Of a stretch of 64,000 bases of DNA, positions 10,226 through 22,990 are shown in pieces. This DNA comes from Siphonodentalium dalli. Taxonomy: Eukaryota > Mollusca > Scaphopoda > Gadilida > Siphonodentaliidae. Each line of letters starts with the position of its first letter. Positions within the stretch are counted from its first letter, which is position 1. Under the pieces are notes generated by a model, which had not been told where the DNA came from, did no database searches, and was given only the letters and a program-made list of their open reading frames with translations. Position numbers and translations under genes: made by a program. The stretch spans positions 56,151,899-56,215,898 of the forward strand of contig CP136067.1 of assembly GCA_032622095.1 (NCBI GenBank), written 5' to 3'.

Positions 10226-11779
10226 TATTATATATTTCTAGATTTAGTTACAAACGAAATACCTGTATATTGTACAAAGAAATGTTTGACAAATATATCT
10301 ATATCAATATTACCATACGAGTCATTAAAATAGATATGACGAAACAAATTTTGGAGAGTGCATGTATCAGGTAAATTTTTATATTTCAAATGATGACAGG
10401 AATGCGGAAAGTTGAAGTACCTACGTAATACTGGCTATCCGCATGAAGAGATATACATGTATATAAAAACCAAAATAGAAGATGACTGCTGGCGACAATG
10501 TTTTCCAAAAAAATTCAAAGCATTCGATAGCTACCATCTAGTTTTCAGCCCGAAGATCAATATGAAGTTTGGTGACTATCAGATGAGGGATATGTCTGTA
10601 CAGTTGCTAAACAATTCAGTCATGCAAAAGAGTAAGATACCAAATTGCTGCCTGTGGTAATGTTTTTAACGAAATTCGGGAAAATTAGATTACTCTCACC
10701 CTGGTTATCCAGAAGATCATTGTGGAATCTGGTGACGATCGGACGAGGGGTGTCATCTGTAGGATCAACCAAATTATTTAGCCATAAAAATAGTAAAATT
10801 CAAGATCACCGCTGGCAGTGATGTTTTCACAAGGAATGTTTGAGAACAAAATATGGCTCACATCTAGCGGTGACCCAAAATATCCACATGAGAAAAAGTT
10901 CTCCAATAAAAGCTGGCTGCAGGGTGCGCCAATTGATTCAAATTTGAAAGCAGGGTGTACTGCTGGTGGCCATGTTTTGATAGACTGATGGACAAAACCA
11001 CTGAATCCGTTGAATCAATATACATGTATACATGGATTCATTTATATGCATTGTTATACACAGTACCGGTATATAAAGGTACCGAAAATAACTATTTTAC
11101 TATAGTATACACAAAATAAACCATATATCATGGCTATGGGTTCTAATATCCGAACATGACAACTGAGAACTTGGTGTGAATTGAAGAGTGGTGGTGCCTC
11201 AAGCATATCTAACCATCCACGTTAGAAACATGCCATTAAATGGCATAAGTATAATCTAGCTTGATGGCAGAAGTGATCCACACACCCCCTTAATTCAATC
11301 AGGTCCTCGCGCGCGATGTATGGTCGATCACATGATGATCTAGGGGGGATTAGAATTGTTGTATAAAACAGCACAACATGTAAATATAAAATAAAATAGT
11401 GCTACATCTTATTACAGACTATTGACACATATAATCAGTGACTATACATACAGTCTGACAAAATAAAGTTTCAGTGACACTCTATCCGAAGAGGGGAATA
11501 ATTTCATCTGTTACATTCAATGGAGCAATTATGAATCTGGAAAGGTGAAATTTCTAAGTAATACTAGATATCGACATGACGCGATAACATATAACGTAAA
11601 TGCAATATGGTCGCTGGCGACCATTTTTTCCTATGAAATTCAAAAAATATTTGATAGCTCTCATCTGATAGATCAATATCAAGATAAATATGAAGTTTGG
11701 TGATGATCGGATGAGTGAAGTGGACTGTGGTCTGTGCTAAACGGTTTAGTAATGCTTAAACAGATTCTTACCTTAATAT
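10226..11779. repeat. Old diverged copies of the 15-17.5 kb repeat family
   Basis: Two stretches, about 10390-10990 and 11440-11745, repeat landmarks of the element at 14935-17617. These are ggaa[at]tg[ct]ggaaagttgaa, taatactag, aagtttggtgatgatcggat, and tagtcatgcaaaagagtaa with a degenerate gctggcgaccatgtttt. They are heavily mutated and encode nothing recognisable. Between them, 11000-11440 is unique AT-rich DNA. Confidence 0.55.
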
Positions 11780-13600
11780 TTTTTTGTTCACTTTATAAAC
11801 TTCACTGAGTCGTCTTTGTCATGTATTGAATTTGATATCTTTTGTTAACAGTTTATAAATTATGTATGTCTCGTGTTCGTTATTATATTGTATGTGTTTA
11901 TTATCATTAAATAAAGTTATCATTTAAAATAAATGTATTCACGTCCTCAATTATTATTTCACAAAAAGCTCAAATACCCCAAAACACAATAGTTTAGAGT
12001 AGCCAATTAGTTAATCCGATTACCTATAACACTAAGCACATAAGCCGCTTAACTTTTAAATGGGGCCGACCGTTTTCACTTTATAGAATGAAAGAACAAA
12101 AAGTTGAATAAAATCAACAAATTTGTGAATTTAAGAACAATTCAAACGTTAATGTTGTCCATGTCATAACCCGGACATATGTACTATATTTCAGTATTGT
12201 CCATTTATAAACAAAGAAGATAATGCGACATCAAGTCCGCTCACACCTTTTATTTTGGAGCCAGTCGCATACACTTTATAGTGTGTTTCAGAACGAAAAA
12301 AATTAATAAAATCAACAAATTTGTAAATTTAAAAACAATTCAAACGTTGTTGTATTCCATGTCCCAACCCGGACATATACACCAAATTTCAAAAAATATT
12401 CATTGAGAAACAACGGACAAAACGCTATATAACACTCCGTATACACCTTGTATTCCAAGCCGGACTCAGCCTCGGGTACATTTTTAGTGTGTACCGAATT
12501 GGCACACGTCGACTGGGGCGAGTTGGCCCTGGGGAGATTTGACCGATTCCTTCTATAATTTACAGTATGTACCCGTTTAGGCGTAGTTTACTTTAGAAAG
12601 TTCCGCAATTAATACCGTAAATAGAGCGACTGTGTTTGACAGATAATGCCTCTGTTATTGATTATCAAGTTGCTATACATTAAAAACGACAAATTCACAT
12701 GCTCGTTCAAGCACAGTAGTCTATTTTCCCCATGTTAAAGGACATCCACAAATACTAAATAACGCTAACCTACTGCAAATGTTTTACACGACAACTGTTA
12801 ACATAATTGGGCTGAATTCATCTGATGCGGTATTATTCCTCAAAATAAACAACAAAACCATCGTTACTTGGAAATGTAGTTTGGGCTAACATTTACATAA
12901 ATCCTCCACATGATTTATCCCGACACACACGTCATATGAAAAACAGCCACCAGAGAAACGCCCAAATTGGGCGAAACTAGGCGTCACGTTAATCAGACTA
13001 CGAAACTTTACGCAGTTCACTGCAGTCAGATTGTTGATGTTCATAAATAACGGTTGGGAAACCGAATTTATCTCCGTTCTAACACTAATAAGTAGTTAAT
13101 TCTAGGCGTCTGCTTGTGAGTCCGCCAGGAAGCGGAGGTAATTGGTCGTTAGTGATTACTTTCACGGAATGGTCCCCTGGGCTTAGGTCTAATATAATCG
13201 AAGTACGTGGTGATAGGATGAAGCCACGAATTGACTCGTAGCACTATCGATCATCTCAAACCGATAGTGGGGCATCAATTACACAGGGCAGTATCACTTA
13301 ATTGGATAATTTGAAGCAAAGTTGACCAAAGAATATCAAGAGTCTACACATCATACCTATATGTTATATGAAATTGTTCGCACCTGAACATATCGTAGAC
13401 TTATTTGTTGCACATTTTACGAAATGGATACATATAGACGAGATCTGGTGTTAACATATGAACCTCTGCATTGCTAAATTACGTCGCGATAATGTGTACC
13501 GAATCGTTTATGTTATGACATATCAGATTTATGGAGGCACTGACTAAGTGATCATTGCATCAATTTGCGTGAACAAATTCTCATTTCTTATCGAAATATG
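11780..13600. other. Unannotated DNA with a two-copy degenerate duplication
   Basis: At 12060-12200 and 12250-12390 the same ~140-bp phrase appears twice (cactttatag, aataaaatcaacaaatttgt, aacaattcaaacgtt, acccggacatat). AATAAA followed by a T-rich stretch at 11905-11935 resembles a plus-strand 3' UTR, but no exon is recognisable upstream. I see nothing further down to 13600. Confidence 0.4.
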
Positions 13601-13626
13601 TGATGGGCCAATTAGTCTACAAAGTA

Positions 13627-14934
13627 ATGAATTACCATTACCAGCCCCTTTCAATTTACGTGTTACAACTACCATTACTATTAAAATAAGAAGTAGTGCA
13701 TTACCATTACCAACACCTTTTATTTTACGTATTACAACTACCATTACTATTAAAATAAGAAGTAATGCATTACCATTACCAACACCTTCCAGTTTACGTA
13801 TTACAACTACCATTACTATTAAAATAAGAAGTAATGCATTACCATTACCAACACCTTCCAGTTTACGTATTACAACTACCATGACTATTAAAATAAGAAG
13901 TAATGCATTACCATTACCAACGCCTTTCATTTTACGTGTTACAACTACCATTACTATTAAAATAATCAGTTATGCATTACCATTACCAACACCTTCCAGT
14001 TTACGTATTACAACTACCATTACTATTAAAATAAGTAGTGCATTACCATTACTAACACCTTCCAGTTTACGTATTACAACTACCATTACTATTAAAATAA
14101 TCAGTTATGCATTACCATTACCAACACCTTCCAGTTTACGTATTACAACTACCATTACTATTAAAATAATAAGTAATGCATTATCATTACCAACACCTTT
14201 CATTTTACGTATTACAACTACCATTACTATTAAAATAAGAAGTAGTGCTTTACCATTACCAACACCTTTCATTTTACGTATTACAACTACCATTACTATT
14301 AAAATAAGAAGTAATGCATTACCATTACCAACACCTTTTATTTTACGTGTTACAACTACCATTACTATTAAAATAATCAGTTATGCATTACCATTACCAA
14401 CACCTTCCAGTTTACGTATTACAACTACCATTACTATTAAAATAATAAGTAATGCATTATCATTACCAACACCTTTCATTTTACGTATTACAACTACCAT
14501 GACTATTAAAATAAGAAGTAGTGCTTTACCATTACCAACACCTTCCAGTTTACGTATTACATATACCATTACTATTAAAATAAGAAGTAATGCATTACCA
14601 TTACCAACACCTTTTATTTTACGTGTTACAACTACCATGACTATTAAAATAATCAGTTATGCATTACCATTACCAACACCTTCCAGTTTACGTATTACAA
14701 CTACCATTACTATTAAAATAAGAAGTAATGCATTACCATTACCAACACCTTTTATTTTACGTGTTACAACTACCATTACTATTAAAATAATAAGTAATGC
14801 ATTATCATTACCAACACCTTTCATTTTACGTATTACAACTACCATTACTATTAAAATAAGAAGTAGTGCTTTACCATTACCAACACCTTTCATTTTACGT
14901 ATTACAACTACCATTACTATTAAAATGAAAGTGT
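13627..14934. repeat. 69-bp minisatellite, ~19 units, with 276-bp higher-order pattern
   Basis: The unit contains gcattaccattaccaacacc, ttacgtattacaactaccat and tactattaaaataagaagta. One unit is 66 bp; the others are 69. Variants (tccagtttacg versus tttattttacg; ataatcagtta versus ataagaagtaa) recur every four units: the same variant block appears at about 14105, 14381 and 14657, 276 bp apart. Because 69 is a multiple of 3, one frame stays open for 466 codons on the plus strand (13548-14948) and shorter frames stay open on the minus strand. The peptide is a 23-residue repeat with no known domain. I treat it as non-coding satellite. Confidence 0.92.
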
Positions 14935-17617
14935 CAATGACACTGTAGCTCAACTTGGAAAGGGAATAATTTAATGTATTACATTCAATGGAGCGATTAG
15001 GAATGTGGTAAGTTGAATGTCTAATACTAGTTTATAGACATTGAAGAGAAAAGTAAAATCCAAGATGGCTGCTGACAGCCATGTCTTCGGCCGGATGACC
15101 CCAAAATGATTATATCCCATCCACATGTCATTGTTAACATCCAGGACAAATTTTATGATGATCAGACTAAAGGTACGACCTGTAGCCCGTGCTAAAGGAT
15201 TTAGTCATACAAAGAGTAAAATCCAAGATGGCTGCTGGTGGCCATGTTTTTTGTCCGAATGACCCCAACATTAATCGTTCCCATCTACATGTCAATATTA
15301 ACATCCATGATAAATTTTATGATGATCAGACGAACAGTACGACCTGTAGCCTGTGCTAATGAATTGAATTTTGAAATCAAAGATGGCCGCTGGCGGCCAT
15401 GTTTTTCATCCAAATGACCCCAAAATGACTCGTTCCCATCTACATTCCAATTTCAACAGCCACGAAAAATTTCATGACGATCAGACTCAAGGTACGACCT
15501 GTAGTCCGTGCTAAAGGATTTAGTCATACAAAGAGTAAAATCCAAGATGGCTTCTGGTGGCCATGTTTTTTGGCCGAATGACCCCTAAATGACTCGTTCC
15601 CATCTACATGTCATTATTAACATTCATGACAAATTTTATGATGATCAGACTAAAAGTACGACCTGTAGCCCGTGCTAAATGATTTAGTCATACAAAGAGT
15701 AAAATCCAAGATGGCTTCTGGCGGCCATGTTTTTTTGATCAGACCAAAGGTACGACCTGTAGCCTGTGCTAAAGGATGGCTGCTGGCGGCCATGTTTTTT
15801 GGCCGAATGACCTCAAAATGACTCGTTCCCATCTACATGTCATTGTTAACATCCATGACAAATTTCATGATGATCAGACTAAAGGTACGACCTGTAGCCT
15901 GTGCTAATGGATTGAATTTTTAAATCAAAGATGGCCACTGGCGGCCATGTTTTTCATCCGAATGACCCCAAAATGATTCGTTCCCATCTACATTACAATT
16001 TCAACAGCCATAAAAAATTTCATGATGATCAGACTCAAGGTACGACCTGTAATCCGTGCTAAAGGATTTAGTCATACAAAGAGTAAAATCCAAGATGGCT
16101 GCTGGCGGCCATGTTTTTTGGCCGAATGACCCCAAAATTAATCGTTCCCATCTACATGTCAATATTAACATCCATGACAAATTTCATGATGATCAGACGA
16201 ACAGTACGACCTTTAACCCGTGCTAATGGATTGAATTTTGAAATCAAAGATGGCCACTGGCGGCCATGTTTTTTATCCGAATGACCCCAAAATGACTCGT
16301 TCCCATCTACATTACAATTTCAACAGCCATAAAAATATTTATGATGATCAGACTAAAAGTACGACCTGTAGCCCGTGCTAAATGATTTAGTCATACAAAG
16401 AGTAAAATCCAAGATGGCTTCTGGTGGCCATATTTTTTGGCCGAATGACCCCAAAATGACTCGTTCCCATCTACATGTCATTTATATTAACATTCATGAC
16501 AAATTTTATGATGATCAGACTAAAATTAGGACCTGTAACCCGTGCTAAATGATTTAGTCATACAAAGAGTAAAATCCAAGATGGCTGCTGGCGGCCATGT
16601 TTTTTGGCCGAATGACCCCAAAATGACTCGTTCCCATCTACATGTCATTGTTAACATCCATGACAAATTTTATGATGATCAGACTAAAGGTACGACATGT
16701 AGCCTGTGCTAAAGAATTTAGTCATACAAAGAGTAAAATCCAAGATGGCTGCTGGCGGCCATGTTTTTTGGCCGAATGACCCCAAAATTACTCGTTCCCA
16801 TCTACATGTCAATATTAACATCCATGACAAATTTCATGATGATCAGACGAACAGTACGACCTGTGGCCTGTGCTAATGGATTAAATTTTGAAATCAGAGA
16901 TGGATGCTGGTGGCCATGTTTTTTGTCCGAATGACCCCAAAAACGACTCGTTCCCATCTACATTCTAATTTCAACAGCCATTACAAATTTCATGATGATC
17001 AGACTAAAGGTACGACCTGTAGCCCGTGCTAAAGGATTTAGTCATACAAAGAGTAAAATCCAAGATGGCTGCTGGCGGCCATGTTTTTTGCCCGAATGAC
17101 CCAAAAAAAGACTCGTTCCCATCCACATGTCATTGTTAACATCCATGACAAATTTTATGATGATCTGACCAAAGGTACGACCTGTAGCCCGTGTCAAAGG
17201 ATTTAGTCATGCAAAGAGTAAAATCTAAGATGGCTGCCGGCGGCCATGTTTTTTGGCCAAATGACCCAAAAATTACTCGTTCCCATCTACATGTCAATAT
17301 TAACATCCGTGACAAATTTCATGACAATAAGACAAACGGTACGGCCTGTAGCCAGTGCTAATGGATTGAATTTTGAAATCCAAGATGGCCACTGGCGGCC
17401 ATGTTTTTTTTCCGAATGACCCCAAAATGACTCGTTCCCATCTACATGTCAATGTCAATATCCATGACAAATTTCATAATAATCGGATCAAAGGTACGAA
17501 CTGTAGCCCGTGCTAAAGGAAATTGTTGACGCATCACGCACACACACACGCACACACGCACACACGGACGACGGATACCGAGCCATGGCAATAGCTCAAA
17601 CTTTACAAAGTAAAGTT
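14935..17617. mobile_element. ~2.7 kb element with internal ~160-bp tandem array, inserted in the minisatellite
   Basis: The 69-bp array stops at ttaaAAT and resumes at AATaagaagtaat, so one ~2.7 kb block interrupts it with a possible 3-bp overlap. The left end has gtagctcaacttggaaagg. The right end has ctttacaaagtaaagttgag then cta, which contains the complement of the left phrase, so short imperfect inverted termini are likely. The interior is about 16 units of ~160 bp (aagatggc near 15063, 15223, 15380, 15543, 15710 and on to 17384) in two types, A (gtcatacaaagagtaaaatc) and B (gattgaattttgaaatcaaa). The right end carries a CA-rich tract (17538-17565) and acggacgacggataccgagc. No frame is recognisable. 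Confidence 0.65.
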
Positions 17618-18148
17618 GAGCTAATAAGAAGTAATGCATTACCATTACCAACACCTTTTATTTTACGTGTTACAACTACCATTACTATTAAAATAATCAG
17701 TTATGCATTACCATTACCAACACCTTCCAGTTTACGTATTACAACTACCATTACTATTAAAATAATAAGTAATGCATTACCATTACCAACACCTTTCATT
17801 TTACGTATTACAACTACCATTACTATTAAAATAAGAAGTAGTGCATTACCATTACCAACACCTTTCATTTTACGTGTTAAAACTACCATTACTATTAAAA
17901 TAAGAAGTAGTGCATTATCGTTACCAACACCTTTCATTTTACGTATTACAACTACCATGACTATTAAAATAAGAAGTAATGAATTACCATTACCAACACC
18001 TTTCATTTTACGTATTACAACTACCATTACTATTAAAATAATCAGTTATGCATTACCATTACCAACACCTTTTATTTTACGTGTTACAACTACCATGACT
18101 ATTAAAATAAGAAGTAATGCATTACCATTACCAATACCTTTCATGTAA
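17618..18148. repeat. 69-bp minisatellite, continuation (~7.5 units)
   Basis: The same unit and phase as 13627-14934 resume after the intervening element. The array ends in a mutated unit with accaataccttt and catgtaacg. Both strands again stay open over several units, for the reason given for the first block. Confidence 0.92.
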
Positions 18149-18340
18149 CGTGTTACAAATACCATTACTCCGAATGAATGATATATCATTCCACTATAAA
18201 CTGGTATAGCCGAATGTCTGAATTCGGTAAACAAATGGTTAACTTTGACTCCATGCACATCTTAAATATTTTTTTAAACTACGACATATCCTCTTGATAA
18301 CATATTCAATTTATAATACTCAACATAAGTAGCAAATGAC

Positions 18341-18438
18341 TACGGCAGATTACGTTGTAGTATATCCGTACTCAGTTTATCATAATGGCTACGGCGGATT
18401 ACGTTGTAGTATATCCCTACTCAGTTTATCATAATGGC
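18341..18438. repeat. 49-bp direct duplication
   Basis: Two adjacent copies of a 49-bp unit: tacggc[ag]gattacgttgtag then tatatcc[gc]tactcagttt and atcataatggc. They differ at two or three positions. Confidence 0.8.
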
Positions 18439-21078
18439 TGTATCAACTTGTGAACTTATTTGACACTTCAGCATGTAGTTAGAAGTAATGCTCCATTAAG
18501 ACACAGCGCATTTGGTTTTACAGAAAGAAGTTAAACAGTTGCCAAGACTCGAGGTGGAGAAAGGAAACCATCACACATATTCACCGCTTCTCACCCGACA
18601 TCTCATCCATGGCGTGAGTTTAATTGTACAACGTTATGGAGAAAGCAATATAATAGTATGGCATACTGACTTTTACATGACATATTTTCAATTATCAATG
18701 TAATCTTCTGGTAATAGTACAATTCCTCAGGCTTCCCAGTTCGTGGAAAAATAGGGGAAATGTTTTATACATACAGAAACCCCTGTTGTCTGCTCAATAG
18801 TATATGTTATACATCGGGTTCAGTTAAAAGTCACGTCATCTTTGTGACAGTTTGTGTGTGCTTTGACGAAATGTCATCCATATATTTAAAACTCGTTGAG
18901 CGGATTCATTATTTCCAGTTTAACCCTAAGAGTAACAAGTTATCGCTGAGTTTTTCTGACACTTTTGATTATTAGCTTGACACAGTGACATCCCGAGTAC
19001 ATTATTAGGAACAGATGGGCACTGCCATGGCCAGTATTCCTATCAACCTAGATAATGATCAAGCAAACATCTTTGATTGTACAAACTCAAACATTAGTCC
19101 TCATAAAGGTTATAAGTAAGTGCACTCACTTAGTGCAACGTACAGAGCAGCCATTTATTTTCGGCCGTTTTTGAAAATAATTTTCAATCGGGTTCACAAC
19201 ACACTGGCAATAGATTCTTTCCGCAATGGTCTCGATTTGGAATAGTCTTTGTAAGATAGCCAAAAATTGTACCTCACAAATCATATGCTTCAAATTCAAA
19301 AACCGCTTAATTTTTACATAGTGGTGGAAGAGAAAGCAAAATTGTATTGTTCGGTCTTCGCTAGAATTGTAGCGACAAATTTCTAGTCCAAATTGTGCGT
19401 GTGATTTCCATGATAATGTCTCAATATTTCTTCGCCTGTCCTTATTATTCCATAGAAAGAGCAACTCTAGAAAGAAAAATAGCAAAGAAAAATAGCAAAA
19501 ACTGGACTGCAAAGAGCTATTATGCCGATCAACCCGAGTTACCAATGAAGCATACTTTATTGTATATTCAGCTGTTCTAAACTATATCATATTATTGAAA
19601 CGTTTCGGCAACGATTAAATAATTTGGATAAATGCAACTGAACAGAGCTATACACGCATTATATTATTATTGTCTGTGATTCCATTATACTCTTACCTCC
19701 GAACCAGCCTAACTTTTACTAATCATTATGCAATTTGTTTCAGTAATGAACAATCTCTTTGATTACTTTGTGCAATCATTTAAATTATGCCTCAGTTCGA
19801 ATACGTTTTTGGTAATTCGTCAACAATTAGAGGAGAAGAGAATTTTCTAAGTTGCATAACTTGTGGTCCCATCCCATTGTTTGTCCTAATGTCTATCTCT
19901 CTCACAAAAATAACTATGCATGTATGTATCTTCGTGTATCTTCCATATATATATAGAGTATGGATGCAAGTTGGTCTGACATTTTGTGTTGAACGCGAAA
20001 ACTGGCAGATTAAAAGAGCACTTAGCGCCAAGTTCCAACGATATTCTGGTAGAGAGTTGCAAGAGTCTGCAACAATACAAAATAAGTAGCGTTCTCCGTG
20101 CGACGTCACGTGACGTCCTTTCGACTAACCAGCATCGTGCGGGTTTATGTTTGAGTTTAAATACGGCTTTTGGGAAACACGTTAGATTTCTGGTTTCTTT
20201 GAACAATGGGCGTGAAATTTGGTGAAATATCTTCTAAAATAAATATCTGCAGGACGTGGTCCACATTTGGGACAAATCGGACGCTTGGGTGATATGCTAT
20301 TTTATATTGACTAAACTAAACAATGTGACTACGTTAGTTACTTTTAAAGTCAATGCGATGAAATTTCATTCTATACCGTATACGATCTCCCATCGTGTGA
20401 GGAAACCATATCACTACTGAATTAAGATTGTGGATAATGGTGTTGAAAGCCATGAGTATAATACTAATGGACAGTGTATTAGTGGGTTCATGCGAATATT
20501 CAAAATGGTCCTAGTTATTGTAGAATTAGATGACATAGTTCTAGTGCTTCTCCATCTGAGCGAAGATATTCGGACTAATCCTGATCATTATACAATATAC
20601 CGGAGGTTTAAAAGGTTCTTATCTCCTCTTTGTATAAAAGGATTCCCTAATCTTTCAGATGAAGTTCCCATTTATTTAAAACAACTTGAAGTGTCTGAAA
20701 TCACTCTCACATGATGGACCTGATCACAAGTCAACCGGAAACGACATCCGGAAGCGTAAAGCTTGTCGAATCCCTTTCATGTTATCAATGTTAATACTTG
20801 GTTTATAATATGTAAATAATAACTAATATTATATCAATACTGTTTTCACCAATATTTCAGAATTTTTAGAAAATCAGGACGTATGCACTAAAAAGTTTGC
20901 ACTGAGGTCGATGGGAAATACTTAAGCGATTGTAACAAAGGGCGCTACACTGCAGCTCAATACATGGTTTATCTGATAAAAATATTCTAGACACAGTATG
21001 AAAGTGATAATATACTAGGTAATTTGCCACTTATTGAATTATGGTAAACTCTTCTGCATTCCAGCCTATAGAGAATCT
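18439..21078. other. No recognisable gene
   Basis: The longest frame is 139 codons on the minus strand (19126-19545). It has a hydrophobic FLELLFLW stretch near its start but no family I recognise. Overlapping frames on both strands at 19787-20225 are likewise unassigned and lack plausible codon structure. A 16-bp palindrome at 20102-20117 is listed separately. Confidence 0.5.
20102..20117. promoter_or_regulatory. Perfect 16-bp palindrome GACGTCACGTGACGTC
   Basis: Two GACGTC half-palindromes flank a central CACGTG E-box, giving overlapping CRE-like (ACGTCA, TGACGT) and bHLH-type sites. No promoter or exon is recognisable beside it, so any role is guesswork. Confidence 0.35.
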
Positions 21079-21082
21079 TTAA

Positions 21083-21557
21083 AGGCACGGGCGGCGTTCG
21101 TTGCAGAAATATTAATATTTGTTCAAATCGCCACCAACAGAAGGAATATTAAAATATATGTAGTTTTGTTCATATGCCAAACATAATCAGAGCGTAAATA
21201 GTATATTGTCAAGACGTACGATGGTGTATGTAAACAATAGCCTGCTCGTGTTACAGAAGTTTTGCTTCTGTTTACATAACACAGCGCAATTATATTGGTT
21301 AATCACACACAAATGATATAAACGCTCTTTATTATTTCCATATGAGGAAATCAGTTACAAATAACGCTCTTTATGTTTACCATATCCGGATCTAACAAAA
21401 GCCAGGTTCTGTAACGTTTTTTGCTTTTGTTTACATAACAAATGAAAAACATGAAGAACAAGGTATGTCTATATTTTACTGTTATTTCTGTTTATGGCGG
21501 TTTTTGACGGAGGTGAATATTTTAACAGCATACCCACCGCCAACGCCGCCCGTATCT
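21083..21557. mobile_element. TTAA-flanked MITE (piggyBac-like), full copy
   Basis: The element starts AGGCACGGGCGGCGTT and the reverse complement of its end starts AGATACGGGCGGCGTT. TTAA lies on both sides (21079-21082 and 21558-21561). It is 475 bp long with no coding capacity. Inner landmarks are gtcaaaaaccgcc, acgctctttat and ttttgtttacataac. A second copy lies at 33791-34281 and a broken one at 31531-32010. TTAA duplication is characteristic of piggyBac and Kolobok elements; the termini alone do not decide between them. Confidence 0.8.
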
Positions 21558-21561
21558 TTAA

Positions 21562-22277
21562 ATGTTCTGACTGTCTGTGTTGAAACACCTGACATGTAGC
21601 TAGATGTAGGTTCTGCGTATTTGATGGCTGTGTCTGCATATTAAATTTGAGACACTTAATTCGTGCAAGTATTGTTCGAAAGTGTAAGATTGCTTACCAA
21701 AATGTGATATGAATTTTCACCGAGAATATCAATAAGTTTGGGTTCTAACATGCAGTAAATGCAGCAAGTCCGCATTGCACAATAGTCTCCATCGCTTGAG
21801 TGAGACACGGCAGCCTGTTATTAGCGAAATAAGCGTTATTTAACCTCAAAATACGCTCTATATGGACCTAGAACGAAGTTTTTAAAACAGTTCAATATGG
21901 GACTATTTCCATTGCTAATCTACCTTTTTTTCACCGACAAGACCAGCCTGTTCTCGTGATAATAATCACATAATATGCGTATTTTAATGAGCGAAATACG
22001 CACATATTGTGATTATTTGATCTCAACATCGGCTCTATGTGGACGTAAAACGAAATCACTATGGGCTTATTTCAGAATAAAATCCGTCCAATATGAACCT
22101 ACGCGAAAATTTACGTCCATTATGAACCTATATGCACAATGATATGTTGACGCAACTTACCACATGTACATATACGCTCTTTATAACGTGTGTTGACTGT
22201 GGACCGCGCCATAAAACGGAGTAACCGGTATACACTCACTATGGTCTTATTTCAGAATCAAATCCGTCCAATATGAA
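21562..22277. repeat. Dispersed repeat with small hairpin
   Basis: Hairpin arms aataatcacataatatgcgt and its complement sit at about 21962-22018 around a taatgagc loop. At 22140-22280, gactgtggaccgcgcc and cggagtaaccggtat match the complement of 52995-53130 and 56410-56560, so this is a dispersed repeat found in both orientations. No gene is seen. Confidence 0.6.
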
Positions 22278-22745
22278 CATATGTGACCCGCCATATCAAA
22301 TCCAGTCGGAAGTCGGGATTTTTTTTACCCTGTGCCAATGCATTCTCTTATATTTGCGAGTCGACCATAGGTCGCCTCGCATATATAAGAGAATGCATTG
22401 GCCTAACAATTTTTTACAATTTTAATAATTTGTTCTTGTATTCTTTAACAATTTTATAATTTCACCCATACAGAGCCCCAGACAAACGTGAGCAGACGAC
22501 ACTCTTCTAGGTGCTTCTATATATGTGTGGGGCTCCCTGCAGGGTAATGGGTGTTTTTTAATTTTATGTCCTCAAAATTGTAAGAAACATTTATTTAAAA
22601 AACATGATAAAAAATTGTTAGGCCAATGCATTCTCTTATATATGCGAGGCGACATATGGTCGACTCCCATATATAAGAGAATGCATTGGCACAGGGTACA
22701 AAAATCCCAACTTCCGACTGGATTTGATATGGCGGGTCACATATG
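22278..22745. mobile_element. Foldback element with nested hairpins
   Basis: The ends are CATATGTGACCCGCCATATC and its exact reverse complement. Inverted arms of about 140 bp (22278-22420 and 22608-22745) surround ~190 bp of AT-rich DNA. Each arm contains a second palindrome, gccaatgcattctcttatat with its complement (22334-22402 and 22622-22690). The structure is therefore an inverted repeat of inverted repeats. Single hairpins of the same family lie at 36473-36537 and 37960-38020. The palindromic catatg at both tips makes the target duplication ambiguous. Confidence 0.82.
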
Positions 22746-22990
22746 TGTATATATTTACGTCCACAATAACCCATTGTCATGAGGATATGTTGACACAACT
22801 TACCAGATGTACGCTCTTTATACTGTGTTCACTGTGGCCCCCGCCTTAAAACGGAATAACGGGTATAAGTCCTCTATGAACACATGTGATTATTTAGGTC
22901 CAATATGAGCCTATTTGCACGAGGATATGTTGGACACGGACATGTTGCCGCCCAGCCTAAACCACCGACTCGTTGAATATCGCACAGTTA
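22746..22990. repeat. Dispersed repeat, second copy
   Basis: At 22795-22930, ttaccagatgtacgctcttt, cactgtgg and cttaaaacggaataacgggt repeat the 22140-22280 unit in the same orientation and match the complement of 52995-53130. The foldback element lies between these two direct copies. Confidence 0.6.

Noticed and set aside
13548-14948. 466-codon plus-strand frame read as a real repeat protein
   Set aside because: It lies entirely in a 69-bp minisatellite that is also open on the other strand, with no start context or domain. Unit length divisible by three explains it.
19126-19545. 139-codon minus-strand frame read as a membrane protein gene
   Set aside because: It has one hydrophobic stretch but no homologous motif, and plus-strand frames overlap it; coding is not supported.
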